Shown here: positions 23,679 through 33,400 of the stretch, piece after piece
Numbering within the stretch: position 1 is the first letter of the stretch
Layout: each line of letters begins with the position of its first letter
Origin: Mactra quadrangularis
Lineage: Eukaryota; Mollusca; Bivalvia; Venerida; Mactridae
Length of the DNA: 64,000 nucleotides
Direction of reading: 5' to 3'
NCBI GenBank assembly: GCA_025267735.1
Contig: CM046299.1
Coordinates: forward strand, 31,511,987-31,575,986
The notes under the pieces: generated by a model
What the model saw: only the letters and a program-made list of their open reading frames with translations
Databases searched by the model: none
What the model was told of the DNA's origin: nothing
Made by a program: the position numbers and the translations under genes

Positions 23679-24717
23679 TTATAAACCTATATTTTGTGAT
23701 ACGCTGAGAAGTTCTGATAAACGATCTTTAATATAACCGTCTTTAGCGTTTTCACTACGCCACCTGCCGTGTCTTTTGAAAAGTCTATCTTTAATGCCAT
23801 TATTTGCTGCAGCAGTGGCGCCTCCAGATCTTAATGAATGCAAACCAAATTTTGAAATATCAGTCACATGATCTTTAAATGCATCAATGAATAATTCTCT
23901 CATCGTAGTATAAGATATAGGTTTATTAAATTCTTTTAATTTATACCCCTTTTTACATTTTGAGATACCACAAAATATATATACATCAGAATCTGGGTCA
24001 ATACCAGACCAAGTTAAATATCTTTCTAAGTTTAAAACTGGGCATAGTATAGTACCCGTACGAGATATAGTTAACCAATGCCCGTCCCTATAAATGTCTG
24101 TTTTGCTAGATTCAATAAAGATATTCAAGTAAGTTGAGTGAAATACAATGTCTGAACGTCTTATATGTAATAATTCATCACTTCTCAAAAAACCTGCGTA
24201 CGCTATAAGGCAGGCACATATGGTTCTTTGGTTCTTAATGTTATTTTCAGTATATAATGAATTAAACATTTTAGTCAACATTTCTACAGTCACTGGTTCT
24301 TTCTTAACAACACTTAGAAAGTTTGCGTTTCGAGGCTTCTAATATATTTTTAACTAGTGTAGAGTCAGTAGGTGATTTCATACCGTACAAATCATGTAAC
24401 CATTTAACACTATAATAACATTTTGACACAACACTGTACGAATTTGTAGATTGTACTATAGAACATAAATATATACCAAACAAGAATGAATTAGCCGGGA
24501 AGATGTCCTTTTCACCAACAGAATTACTCAGGGCCCACTTTTTCCACCTCATGAAGCTTCTTTGATAACTTTTGGTGGTGCTGTCAGCACGTGCGTCCTT
24601 TAGTATTTCCGGGATCAAGGTCACCTTGCTGACCAATACATCAGGTAAACTTTCAATTTCATCTGAGTAACACTGAAAAAATACATTTGTAAAACAAAGA
24701 TACATTATTATATTCAA
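23679..24717 (-). pseudogene. Tyrosine recombinase of the Ngaro-like element, frameshifted
   Basis: The enzyme would integrate the circular DNA copy through a 3'-phosphotyrosine intermediate. The N-terminal SAM-like core-binding part is in 24304-24717 and the catalytic part in 23679-24293. The catalytic frame shows the expected set: Arg37 (GFLRSDELL), Lys64 (SSKTD), His152/Arg155 (GLHSLRSGG), Trp178 in the His/Trp position (HGRWRS) and Tyr187 (DGYIKD). The two frames are split by a frame change at about 24312, where one extra base (or two missing ones) creates a TAA; skipping it restores continuous reading through VVKKEPVTVEML. The listed start (MNIIMYLCFTNV) is probably not real, because a TTTTTTCAG acceptor precedes CYSDEIES. 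Confidence 0.88.
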
Positions 24718-24814
24718 TTGTCTTTGATATTATTAATACAACTACATGTATTCTATGTAAAACAAGTTTAATTGTATTAAGCAAATACATAAATATAATC
24801 TACATTATAGCGTA

Positions 24815-25585
24815 TTTTCCAAAATTTCCGTGTTCTCACTCAACACGTGACTATTATCAATGCAGTCATGCCTATACAATACAATAAATTAATTTCGAAG
24901 TTATTTTCCAAAATTTCCGTGTTCTCACTCAACACGTGACTATTATCAATGCAGTCATGCCTTTACAATACAATAAGTTAATTTCGAAGTTATTTTCCAA
25001 AATTTCCGTGTTCTCACTCAACACGTGACTATTATCAAGGCAGTCATGCCTATACAATACAATAAGTTAATTTCGAAGTTATTTTCCAAAATTTCCGTGT
25101 TCTCACTCAACACGTGACTATTATCAAGGCAGTCATGCCTATGCAGTACAATAAGTTAATTTCGAAGTTATTTTCCAAAATTTCCGTGTTCTCACGCAAC
25201 ACGTGACTATTATCAAGGCAGTCATGCCTATACAATACAATAAGTTAATTTCGAAGTTATTTTCCAAAATTTCCGTGTTCTCACTCAACACGTGACTATT
25301 ATCAAGGCAGTCATGCCTATACAATACAATAAGTTAATTTCGAAGTTATTTTCTAAAATTTCCGTGTTCTCACTCAACACGTGACTATTATCAAGGCAGT
25401 CATGCCTGTGCATACAATAAGTTAATTTCGAAGTTATTTTCCAAAATTTCCGTGTTTTCACTCAACACATGAGTATTATAAAGGCAGTCATGCCTATGCA
25501 ATACCATTAGTTAATTTCTAAGTTATTTTTCAATTTATACGTTTTCTCTCAACACGTGACCATTATAACGACGGTCATGCCTATT
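24815..25585. repeat. 89-bp minisatellite inside the Ngaro-like element (about 8.6 copies)
   Basis: TTTTCCAAAATTTCCGTGTT recurs at 24815, 24904, 24993, 25082, 25171, 25260, 25349 and 25437, and a diverged copy follows at about 25526. The step is 89 bp, with one of 88. Each unit carries CTCAACACGTGACTATTATC, which includes the palindromic E-box CACGTG, and GGCAGTCATGCC, a near-palindrome. The middle copies are nearly identical and the outermost right copy is diverged. It fills the gap between the RNase H and recombinase frames. Confidence 0.92.
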
Positions 25586-25619
25586 TTCTTTATACCGTTC
25601 AAATCAAATTTGTATTGAT

Positions 25620-27704
25620 TTAAATTAAAATTGTATTTCTTAATGCAAGCTTTCTAAATTTTAAATTTTCGTTACCAAACATCCCTGCACCATTTTGGCA
25701 TGGAACATAATATTCCTGTTCTGTTGGGAGGTCAATCCAGTCTACTATGAATGAAACAAAAGTACCTCTTTTACATAAAAAGGGCCAAAAATTTGCAGTT
25801 TCCCAAAGTGGAACGACCAATACGCCACTTGCTTTGTCCAGCATTATCTTTTTTACAACTCTTGTAACTAATGAAATAGGGGGCACAAATAAGCCTGACC
25901 TATCACCCCAATATTCAGTAAAAGCATCTACTCCCGAACATGATTCATTCCAAAATTTTGAATAAAACACAGGAAACTTATTATTATATTTGGATGCAAA
26001 CCAATCAATTTCCAAATTACCCCATCTATTTTGTATTAAGTTCATGATATAGAACGATAAGCCCCAGTCATCCCTGTCAATTATTTTTGATAAATAATCG
26101 GCCCTATCATTTAATTCCCGTGGAATCCATTCAATGTCTATAATAATGCTATTAGTCATGCAAAATTTAAAAATATCTATTGCAATATCTTGTAATGAAT
26201 TGTTCATAGACCCCTTTTTTACAATTATGCTGATAGCTTGATTATCTGTGAACCATTTGACCTTATGACCTTTCAATTCATGTCTCAACGATAAAAGAAC
26301 TCTATATACTGCCTTTAACTCTCTCCAAGTAGACGACTTTAACATTTCATGTTGTAACCACTGACCGTGGGCAACACCCATTATTGTTTTAACTTCGTAC
26401 CCAGCAAATCCGGTTCTACTGGCATCACTATAGCATATTTTCGTAAAATTATCTTCAACTTTGATTCTATTAGAATTAAGCAATAACACATTTTCTTTCC
26501 AAAAGTCAAGTTGGTCAGTACTATCTTTACTTAAGCAAATATAAGCGTTCCATGACCTTGCCTGTACGATATCTATACTAATATACTTAGTCATAATTAA
26601 AGCTATGTCACCTAAAACTAAAAACATTGATATAATTTGTCCAACGAAACTTGCAACAGTTCTAACGTATACCCTCCTGTGCTTCTTAATCGATGTATGT
26701 ATACATGATAAAGTGTCTATCACTTTTTGAATACGTCTATCTGGTATAGTTATACTATTTGTAATGGAATCTAACCATGTACCTAAAAATTCTATTTGTT
26801 GAGAAGGAACCCATAGACATTTCTCTGCTTTAGGAACCAATCCCGAATTAATTAAATCTGTTTTTACTAAAATTGAAACTTTTAAGCATTCATCAAAATT
26901 TCTTTCACAACCAAAACCATCGTCTCTCCATTTACCAATAAGTGGCCTCATAAGCTTAGTAAAAATATAACAGGCCGAACTAAGCCCAAACGGAAGGCAT
27001 AAAAACTTGTAATAAACAATTTGTCCAGAATCATTACTCCACGAGAACCCTAAATATTCAGTATGAGGTTGGTGTATAGATACAAAATGATATGCAGAGT
27101 GTATATCAAATTTAAACATGTAACAACCTGGTTCAAAATAATTAAGTGCTACTTTGATATCATCATATTTTACAGACTGTTTCCACAAATGCAAATTTAC
27201 ATGTCTCAGATCAAGAATAAGTCTTTTCTTGCCATTAGATTGAATTGATACAGTCAACGGATTTACAACAGTAGGAATTCTATCACACTTTTCTACAAGT
27301 CCTCTTAATAATAAGTCTGTTATGGCATCAGAAACAAATTTACCCTCACTAATCGCCGATCGATTATTTTTCAATACACAAGAAGGAGGCAAAGTCATAA
27401 ATGGAATTTTATATCCGTGCTCTATAACGTCTAATATATAACTACAAGAACCTATATTTTTCCAAAATTCTAAATTTTGTTTCAATCTGTCTTTCACAAT
27501 AATAGATTTTTGTCCTTGCTCGTACTCAAAATAATCGTGCGTAAAGTCTTTACCATGTAATTCAAAACATAAACAAGTTTCAATAATATTATTATACTCA
27601 TCTTTTAATCCGGCTTGCTCATTTTCTGTTGGGGGTGTCAACTGTTGACTGGTTTGGTTTGCTGGACACGTGTGGACAATTTCTCCTAAAATGGGTGAAT
27701 TCAC
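25620..27704 (-). CDS. Reverse transcriptase-RNase H of the Ngaro-like element, catalytic box deleted
   Basis: One open frame of 694 codons. The RT palm and fingers span about residues 100-320: RLILDLRHVNLHL (161-173), first catalytic Asp200 in FKFDIHSAYHF, and CLPFGLSSACYIFTKL. After the thumb, RNase H (about 420-545) keeps its acidic set at Asp427 (CYSDAS), Glu462 (TWRELKAV), Asp487 (FTDNQ) and Asp533 (NDRADYLS). RT would copy the element RNA and RNase H would degrade the template. The second catalytic box reads KWRDDGFGC (258-266): the beta strand and the Tyr-x of YxDD are missing, an in-frame loss of about ten codons compared with the family. The enzyme is probably inactive. The frame overlaps the zinc-knuckle frame by 86 bases at +1. 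Confidence 0.92.
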   Translation of the reverse strand: MNSPILGEIVHTCPANQTSQQLTPPTENEQAGLKDEYNNIIETCLCFELHGKDFTHDYFEYEQGQKSIIVKDRLKQNLEFWKNIGSCSYILDVIEHGYKIPFMTLPPSCVLKNNRSAISEGKFVSDAITDLLLRGLVEKCDRIPTVVNPLTVSIQSNGKKRLILDLRHVNLHLWKQSVKYDDIKVALNYFEPGCYMFKFDIHSAYHFVSIHQPHTEYLGFSWSNDSGQIVYYKFLCLPFGLSSACYIFTKLMRPLIGKWRDDGFGCERNFDECLKVSILVKTDLINSGLVPKAEKCLWVPSQQIEFLGTWLDSITNSITIPDRRIQKVIDTLSCIHTSIKKHRRVYVRTVASFVGQIISMFLVLGDIALIMTKYISIDIVQARSWNAYICLSKDSTDQLDFWKENVLLLNSNRIKVEDNFTKICYSDASRTGFAGYEVKTIMGVAHGQWLQHEMLKSSTWRELKAVYRVLLSLRHELKGHKVKWFTDNQAISIIVKKGSMNNSLQDIAIDIFKFCMTNSIIIDIEWIPRELNDRADYLSKIIDRDDWGLSFYIMNLIQNRWGNLEIDWFASKYNNKFPVFYSKFWNESCSGVDAFTEYWGDRSGLFVPPISLVTRVVKKIMLDKASGVLVVPLWETANFWPFLCKRGTFVSFIVDWIDLPTEQEYYVPCQNGAGMFGNENLKFRKLALRNTILI

Positions 27705-28283
27705 CGCAGGCGAAACAGCTTCCTCGTTGTTTCTTGAAGGGACGAAAAATAGATGTCCCTGGTTGTGGATAAGCTAATGGATGTATCGAATGTTGACTTC
27801 CCCATGGATATTGTGGTACTTTCCCTGTAGTAAAACTGTATGTTGAAATACCGGTAGTATTTTTCACTGGCGGAGTAGTAGTTTTCTTCTGTTGAGTACG
27901 TTTGCGCTTACGTAGAGCTTTATTTTCTGCCTTGGATATCTTATGCTAATCTTCGCTCCCAACCGCACTCTGAAGTATTGGCTATGCGTATAAGTTTATT
28001 CCTTTTATGAATTTTACCACCTGCTTCGTTTAATAGTTCATTCACATAGTCCATTTTATGGTTTTCAATTCCCCATTTAATTTGACTCAAAATGTCAGAA
28101 ATTGAATTGCACTTTATTACCTTCGTACTTCCAATGAATCTCTTTTTCTTTCAATTTCTTCACTTCGGACTTCACATTGAAGTTATTTCCTTTCACATCC
28201 TCTCTTAGTGAATTCAGTTCATGCCGTTGATGCGACAATTGTTCTAAAACCTGCTCAAGTTTAGCATTTACATCGTTGTCCAT
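27619..28283 (-). pseudogene. gag-like protein of the Ngaro-like element with CCHC zinc knuckle, two frame breaks
   Basis: The first part (28283-28095) starts MDNDVNAKLEQVLEQLSHQR and looks like a short coiled coil. The frame breaks near 28100 and continues as DILSQIKWGIENHKMDYVNE..NTSECGWE, then breaks again near 27950 and continues as KISKAENKALRKRKRTQQKK into 27867-27619. The last part ends with the zinc knuckle CFACGEFTHFRRNC (C-x2-C-x4-H-x4-C), which in this family binds element RNA. The basic stretch before it also suits nucleic-acid binding. The RT frame starts inside the knuckle region, so RT was probably expressed by a frame change or re-initiation. Confidence 0.8.
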
Positions 28284-28291
28284 CGTGAAAT

Positions 28292-28508
28292 TAAAAAATT
28301 TGTGAGTGTTCAGTACAGCCGCCCAAAGCTGAATGTCCTTTCAAATACTTTAGAATCGCACGATAATTTGTGCGATGAAACACGATGTTTCATTGGTTTA
28401 TACTCTACATAACAACTTTGAATTAACCAATCAAAGATCTTAACATGATATCAAAGGAAAATATTTTCCGCCTAATTCGCTTCGCTTAACCGGCAGAAAA
28501 TACATTTC
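28292..28508 (-). repeat. Ngaro-like element: A1 repeat (5' end)
   Basis: 217 bp, matching A2 without visible change. It ends only about 9 bases before the gag-like ATG (28283 on the - strand), so the promoter and leader of the element lie inside A1. Confidence 0.9.
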
Positions 28509-28733
28509 TATTACATTAACCTATCACAACTTGAGTAATTACACACTCACTGAATGTGTTATTATTTAACCTCTTTTGAAACATTGAGTCACCAATCAAT
28601 ATGAATCATTGATAATCTAACAATGTATGCGGCGATTTTGAATATCGGGGTTTTAACAAGTTTGAAAGGGGTTAAAAATAACAGATTCATTGGCCGTGTA
28701 ATTATTTAAGTTGTGACAGGTTAATGTAATAGA
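28508..28733. mobile_element. MITE of ~226 bp abutting the Ngaro-like element
   Basis: Terminal inverted repeats of about 37 bp start CTATTACATTAACCTATCAC on the left and read the complement on the right (28697-28733), with three mismatches. The interior has no open frame. It begins exactly where A1 ends, so one element probably inserted beside the other. A target duplication was not clear. Confidence 0.75.
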
Positions 28734-29950
28734 ACTATAATTTCCTTCTAAGTGTATGGTGTCAGTGTTTGCGTTAGTATGTTAGACCGTCCTCTTTTCA
28801 TGTGAGTCGAAAGGATTTGCGGAAATGGTTGATATAAAACGCTGATTTTTCGTGTGTTGCACTGTTGATAGAAATATTGTTTATATGGTTTCCCCAAAAA
28901 AATGCTTTTTCTATGTAACTTTTAACGGAAATGGGCTGTACTATGACTGCATTAAAAAACTAATAAATGTCGGCAGTAGAAATCGAAAGGATTTATGTCA
29001 CGTGACTTTTGCCCATTGCTATCAAAACCTACCCATTACAATATCACGGCGTTGAGACGCCGTGAAACTAGAATTGACACCACTGAGGATATTCTTGACG
29101 GTACCCAATTATGTTTGACGAGGTCGGGCAACTAAATACGCCAATTTTGAGAGATCAGTGTAGCAAATATAAGCTTACTACAAAATCGACTTTTTGAGGT
29201 AAATGAAGGGACTCAACATTTCAAAAATGTAATTTACGAGATTCGGATGTACGTCATACGCGCACCTTATAAGCATTATAGTTGTATAGTCATGAAACAT
29301 ACATCATCAGAATTAATCATAATTTTGAACACTTACTGATACTAAAAAAATGGAATACTTATGAGTATGTTTTTTGGATACTTTGATTCTAACTTGATAC
29401 AAGTGTTTTTTCCTGATTTTTATTTCTAATGAAGATCAACAATAAACTAAATTTAGGTTTTGTATTTATTGGTTTGGTTTCTACAAGATTATAATCAGTA
29501 ATTTCATTCTGTAATGCATCTTTATTGATATGGTTTCTGTTCTAATATGATATAGATGGTACATTAAGATCAGCGTCTTGATAAAAATATTAGATCTTTA
29601 AAAAATATGAATATCAGCAATTCAGCTTTGCTGATAATATAATTATCAGAACCTGATTTCTTTAACTGGTTGTGTGTCTACATCAGCCTTGTCTATTACA
29701 AGCTAGAAGAACAGCAGATTATTAGATTATGATTGACTGAGGTAAATATTTCAATATATAGAATACATTTTTCCATCTGTCTATTGATCTGAGAGATTCT
29801 ACGTACATTTGTATTTAAAACATAATATACTTAGTCTTAGCGAAATTTGAACAGATTGTTTTTGCTAAAAACTGTAGACTTTCGATCAGGTTTTTACAGT
29901 TAACAATTTTTCTGCCAAATAACAAATCAAATATTGTTTTAGATTAAAAA
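28734..29950. other. AT-rich DNA without a recognisable gene
   Basis: A small open frame at 28852-29055 has no recognised domain. A short palindrome, ACGGCGTTGAGACGCCGT, lies near 29045. Confidence 0.4.
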
Positions 29951-29952
29951 GC

Positions 29953-30337
29953 TTAAGTTATATAATTAACAAATTGTTGAAATAAACTTACATGAGAACT
30001 AGCATCATGTTGAAATGAACTTGCATGAGAACTAGCATCACGTTGAAATGAACTTACATGAGAACAAGCATCATGTTGAAATGAACTTACATGAGAACTA
30101 GCATCACGTTGAAATGAACTTACATGAGAACTAGCATCATGTTGAAATGAACTTACATGAGAACTAGCATCACGTTGAAATGAACTTGCATGAGAACTAG
30201 CATCATGTTGAAATGAACTTACATGAGAACTAGCATCATGTTGAAATGAACTTACATGAGAACTAGCATCACGTTGAAATGAACTTACATGAGAACTTAT
30301 ATTCTGTTGAGTTTTACCATGAGCGATTTCTGAAGAT
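29953..30337 (-). CDS. Candidate exon with ~9 tandem 11-residue repeats (SSFQHDASSHV), hypothetical
   Basis: The - strand is open from about 30437 down to the TAA at 29953-29955 but has no in-frame ATG, which suits an internal or last exon. A possible acceptor (TTATCTTACCTAG) ends at 30338. From there the peptide reads SSEIAHGKTQQNISSHVSSF and then repeats SSFQ(H/R)DASSHV about nine times before ending LFQQFVNYIT. Ser- and His-rich low-complexity repeats of this sort occur in secreted or structural proteins, but no function can be assigned. Every unit contains the donor-like CAT/GTAAGT. A 33-bp unit has a fair chance of being open by accident; the other five frames have a stop in every unit. 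Confidence 0.3.
29986..30297. repeat. 33-bp tandem array, ~9.4 copies
   Basis: The + strand unit is TTACATGAGAACTAGCATCA followed by TGTTGAAATGAAC. Units alternate between CATCATG and CATCACG in most places, so the array grew partly by duplicating a 66-bp pair. Some units have TTGCATG instead of TTACATG. Confidence 0.92.
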
Positions 30338-30439
30338 CTAGGTAAGATAATACATTGTTTACAAGAAACATTAAAGTATATGTGTACGTATTTAACATGT
30401 TTAAGGACTCTAGTGCCAGTAAACCAAATGACATAAATT

Positions 30440-33400
30440 CATTAAAAAATCTAAACAAATCCCCTTGACTGAAAGTGAGAAGAAGCTGTGAATATTTTAC
30501 TTATTTTCCACAGATATAATATATACACAGTGCGAAATATTGTGCGAAACATTAGGTATTTGCCGTCAGGTGAGTAGTTTTTTCAATTTCCTAGTGGCTA
30601 GAAGCGTGCAAGTCAATGGATTTATGATAGTGTATTTTGCACTGTAAGGAAATACTCGCCTAATACCTGTATCAATTGCTTTAACTGCGGATAGTATCCG
30701 GATATATTATTGATATAGTCTTCTATAGTCTTCGCGAAAACTTCTCCTGCAGTCACCACACTGTGCGGCGAAGCTGGAAGATAAAAACACCCCCTTCTAT
30801 CGCCTTGTGTTGAGATTAGGGAGTTTACGTGTTTAATAAAATTGTCAGCGTCTCATTAATAGTATTAAAAACACTATATGAATTCATCTACTATAAAATG
30901 ACTATAATTCCGCGGTACAATTAGACACCAGTAAATAGTTTCAATATTCAGTATATAAAAATATTTATAAATCACCTGGCTATCAGACTATCCCACAACT
31001 ACCTCGTAGTAAAATCAAAGTACTAGTATTAACTATATTTTATTTAAGTAATGACTATTTGGAATGTTTGTGGTGGATTATACACCCCCATGTTGAATAT
31101 CAATGCCTTTATATACAATATATATATAATGTATATTTGATGTATAAATTTGTCTTATATATATATATTATACACTGTATATACATGTTGTATTTGTAAT
31201 ATTTTATTAAAAGGACTGAATTGGGAGAATACTTGTCTACTTCATGACTAGGAACTTTATAAAAGGTTGGTAATTTTATATTTATTTTGTATTTCTATCT
31301 TGGGAAGTTACTCGTATTGGTGTGTTCGTTTATCAAGTCAGTCTCAGCTTTGATTGTAATTATCAATTAGTGAAAGATTCATTAGATTGTAGTTAGTTCA
31401 AGATTTCTGGTGTAAAATCAATTTAATTTAACAAGAATATTACCTATTTATTTTTATATTTATTTTATAATGTCACATACGACGCAATGAATAACAAGCT
31501 CTCATGGTATGTACAGTATTAAAACACTAGATAAATAAGATACATGTATGTACTATACGTTCTAAAACAAAACTAAAATTATGATAAATGAAGACACCAA
31601 CTAATATAACTGTAAATAATAATAGAGGTTCTTTAATGAAACTGATGGTAGTATTCAGAGTTTAAAATTTATGTCACAGTTATATTAAATGACTATACAC
31701 GGAATAAGTTTATTAAATAGCATTTACCTCTTGTAAAAAGAGACTATAAAATATATCTATATTTTTAGAAATTAAGAAATTGTTTCCCGAGCTAACTTGA
31801 TGAAATAAAGAACGACCTTACACGGACAAAGTTTACGAATATATTGATCATATTTATTGGTCAAAACTTTGAACTTGAAACCTGGATCGAGAGTGATCCT
31901 CCTTTCTTATTACAAATTGGAACTAAAATAAATTTGTTTAAAAAGTTAAATTCCTTTGATAATTATTATTATTATTGAAATTGACAAACACCTTAATCCT
32001 TCAGCGGTTCACTTTTTCTTAATTCTTACATGCGACAAAACCATTAATCCGGATTAACTTAAAATTAGTGCGTCACATTTGAACTGTGGTTGAACGTTTG
32101 ATAATTGGGAAAGTGGGTTTGATGAAAGAAAATATTGTTTAAGCACACATGTATCTCAAAACAAAATTATATGTAAAAACAGATGAACGTTTTTCGTAAA
32201 AACGTATGTACTAGCGTAATGTCTGGTATAACATTGAAATCAGCGTGAGATGGCTTTTTGGATGAACGAAAATACATAGAGCAAATATGTCTATTTAAAA
32301 TAGGTTAAACTGTACATCTCATCCTTTGAATCGGACACGAACACATATTGGTCCTACACATATTTACTAATCAAAGACAACCGTAACTTTGAGTTTGTAT
32401 TAGAATGGATTATGATTTAATATAATCAGGTATTTGCTGTTATAAAAAGTAACTTCTTGTTTCATCTAATTCGTTCATCATAACTGTTCTACATATGAAC
32501 ATGGAATATTTTTAAAATTGATTTGCCTACAGCATTTCTTGGGAAAAAAACATCAGTTTACATAAAAATCAAAACTTTTTTTCATTTGGACACTTGTATA
32601 AATGTAGATTTCTATAACAGCATAATGAGTTGCTTGAAATAAATTGTAAAATGTGTCATATGATAAGCCAAACTCCGTAAACTCAGATATCCTGTAGAGC
32701 GTTGTCGTACATTAGCGAGTATGCGAGCGGAAAATTTTAGATCGGTTTTAATCAGATTGATGATAAGCCAACTAGCATATGTGTATGCTAGTTACTGGTA
32801 TATTTATTGCTTAATGTGTTTTATGATGTCCTTGATATTGCATACATCTAAATCAAAACGTGTGAAAGCGGCATGGCAAAATGTGGATAAATATTCGATC
32901 AGGTATTAAGAGAAGGGAAGAGTCAGGAAGCTAGGACTGTAAGAAACAAGGATTGTATAACTGTACTTAATACAGGTGCTTATGTCGGTATTCTTTTTTT
33001 TAAATGTACACCCGTAAATACTTTTTGTATCATTTTGGTATCGGTACTTAAATCAAATTTATCTGTTGAAAAATATCATCAGAACTACAACATGATACTC
33101 TTGAACATTTTTTGTCGTTTCTCAAAGATCAAAATTTCTATAACAAGAAAGTTATTCCTCCGATTTCGAACTATTTTTATTATTTTTTGTAATACAATGA
33201 CCAAATATGTTTTTACTTTGTTTAATTATTAACACAGCTACGTGTATTTAACGTCCATACGCTTTTAATCATACATAGTTAACATTTTCTCACATAATTA
33301 CAATAAATGATCAAAAATTCTTACCATACTTGAATAATTGCGGTTATTTAGGATTACACAAATTTGATGTAAGCATACTAAAACAATCGTTTGATCAGTG

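Larger units (their letters stand above)
23000..28508 (-). mobile_element. Ngaro/PAT-type tyrosine-recombinase retrotransposon, 5.5 kb, defective
   Basis: Read on the - strand, the order is A1 repeat, gag-like frame with a zinc knuckle, RT-RNase H frame, 89-bp minisatellite, tyrosine recombinase, B1, A2, about 180 bp of unique DNA, B2. Split direct repeats (A1 ... B1-A2-B2) plus a tyrosine recombinase instead of a DDE integrase define the Ngaro/PAT-like branch of YR retrotransposons. These copy RNA into DNA and insert a circular intermediate by recombination without a target duplication. The inverted terminal repeats of DIRS1 itself were not seen. gag and YR are frame-broken and the RT catalytic box is partly deleted, but A1 and A2 look identical, which points to recent movement in trans. 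Confidence 0.9.

Noticed and set aside
24815..25585. CRISPR-like or coding repeat
   Set aside because: There are no spacers, and the 89-bp unit is not a multiple of three; open frames such as 25139-25324 are shadows.
23000..28508. DIRS1 sensu stricto or an LTR retrotransposon with integrase
   Set aside because: There are no inverted terminal repeats, no DDE integrase and no protease; split direct repeats plus a tyrosine recombinase fit Ngaro/PAT better.
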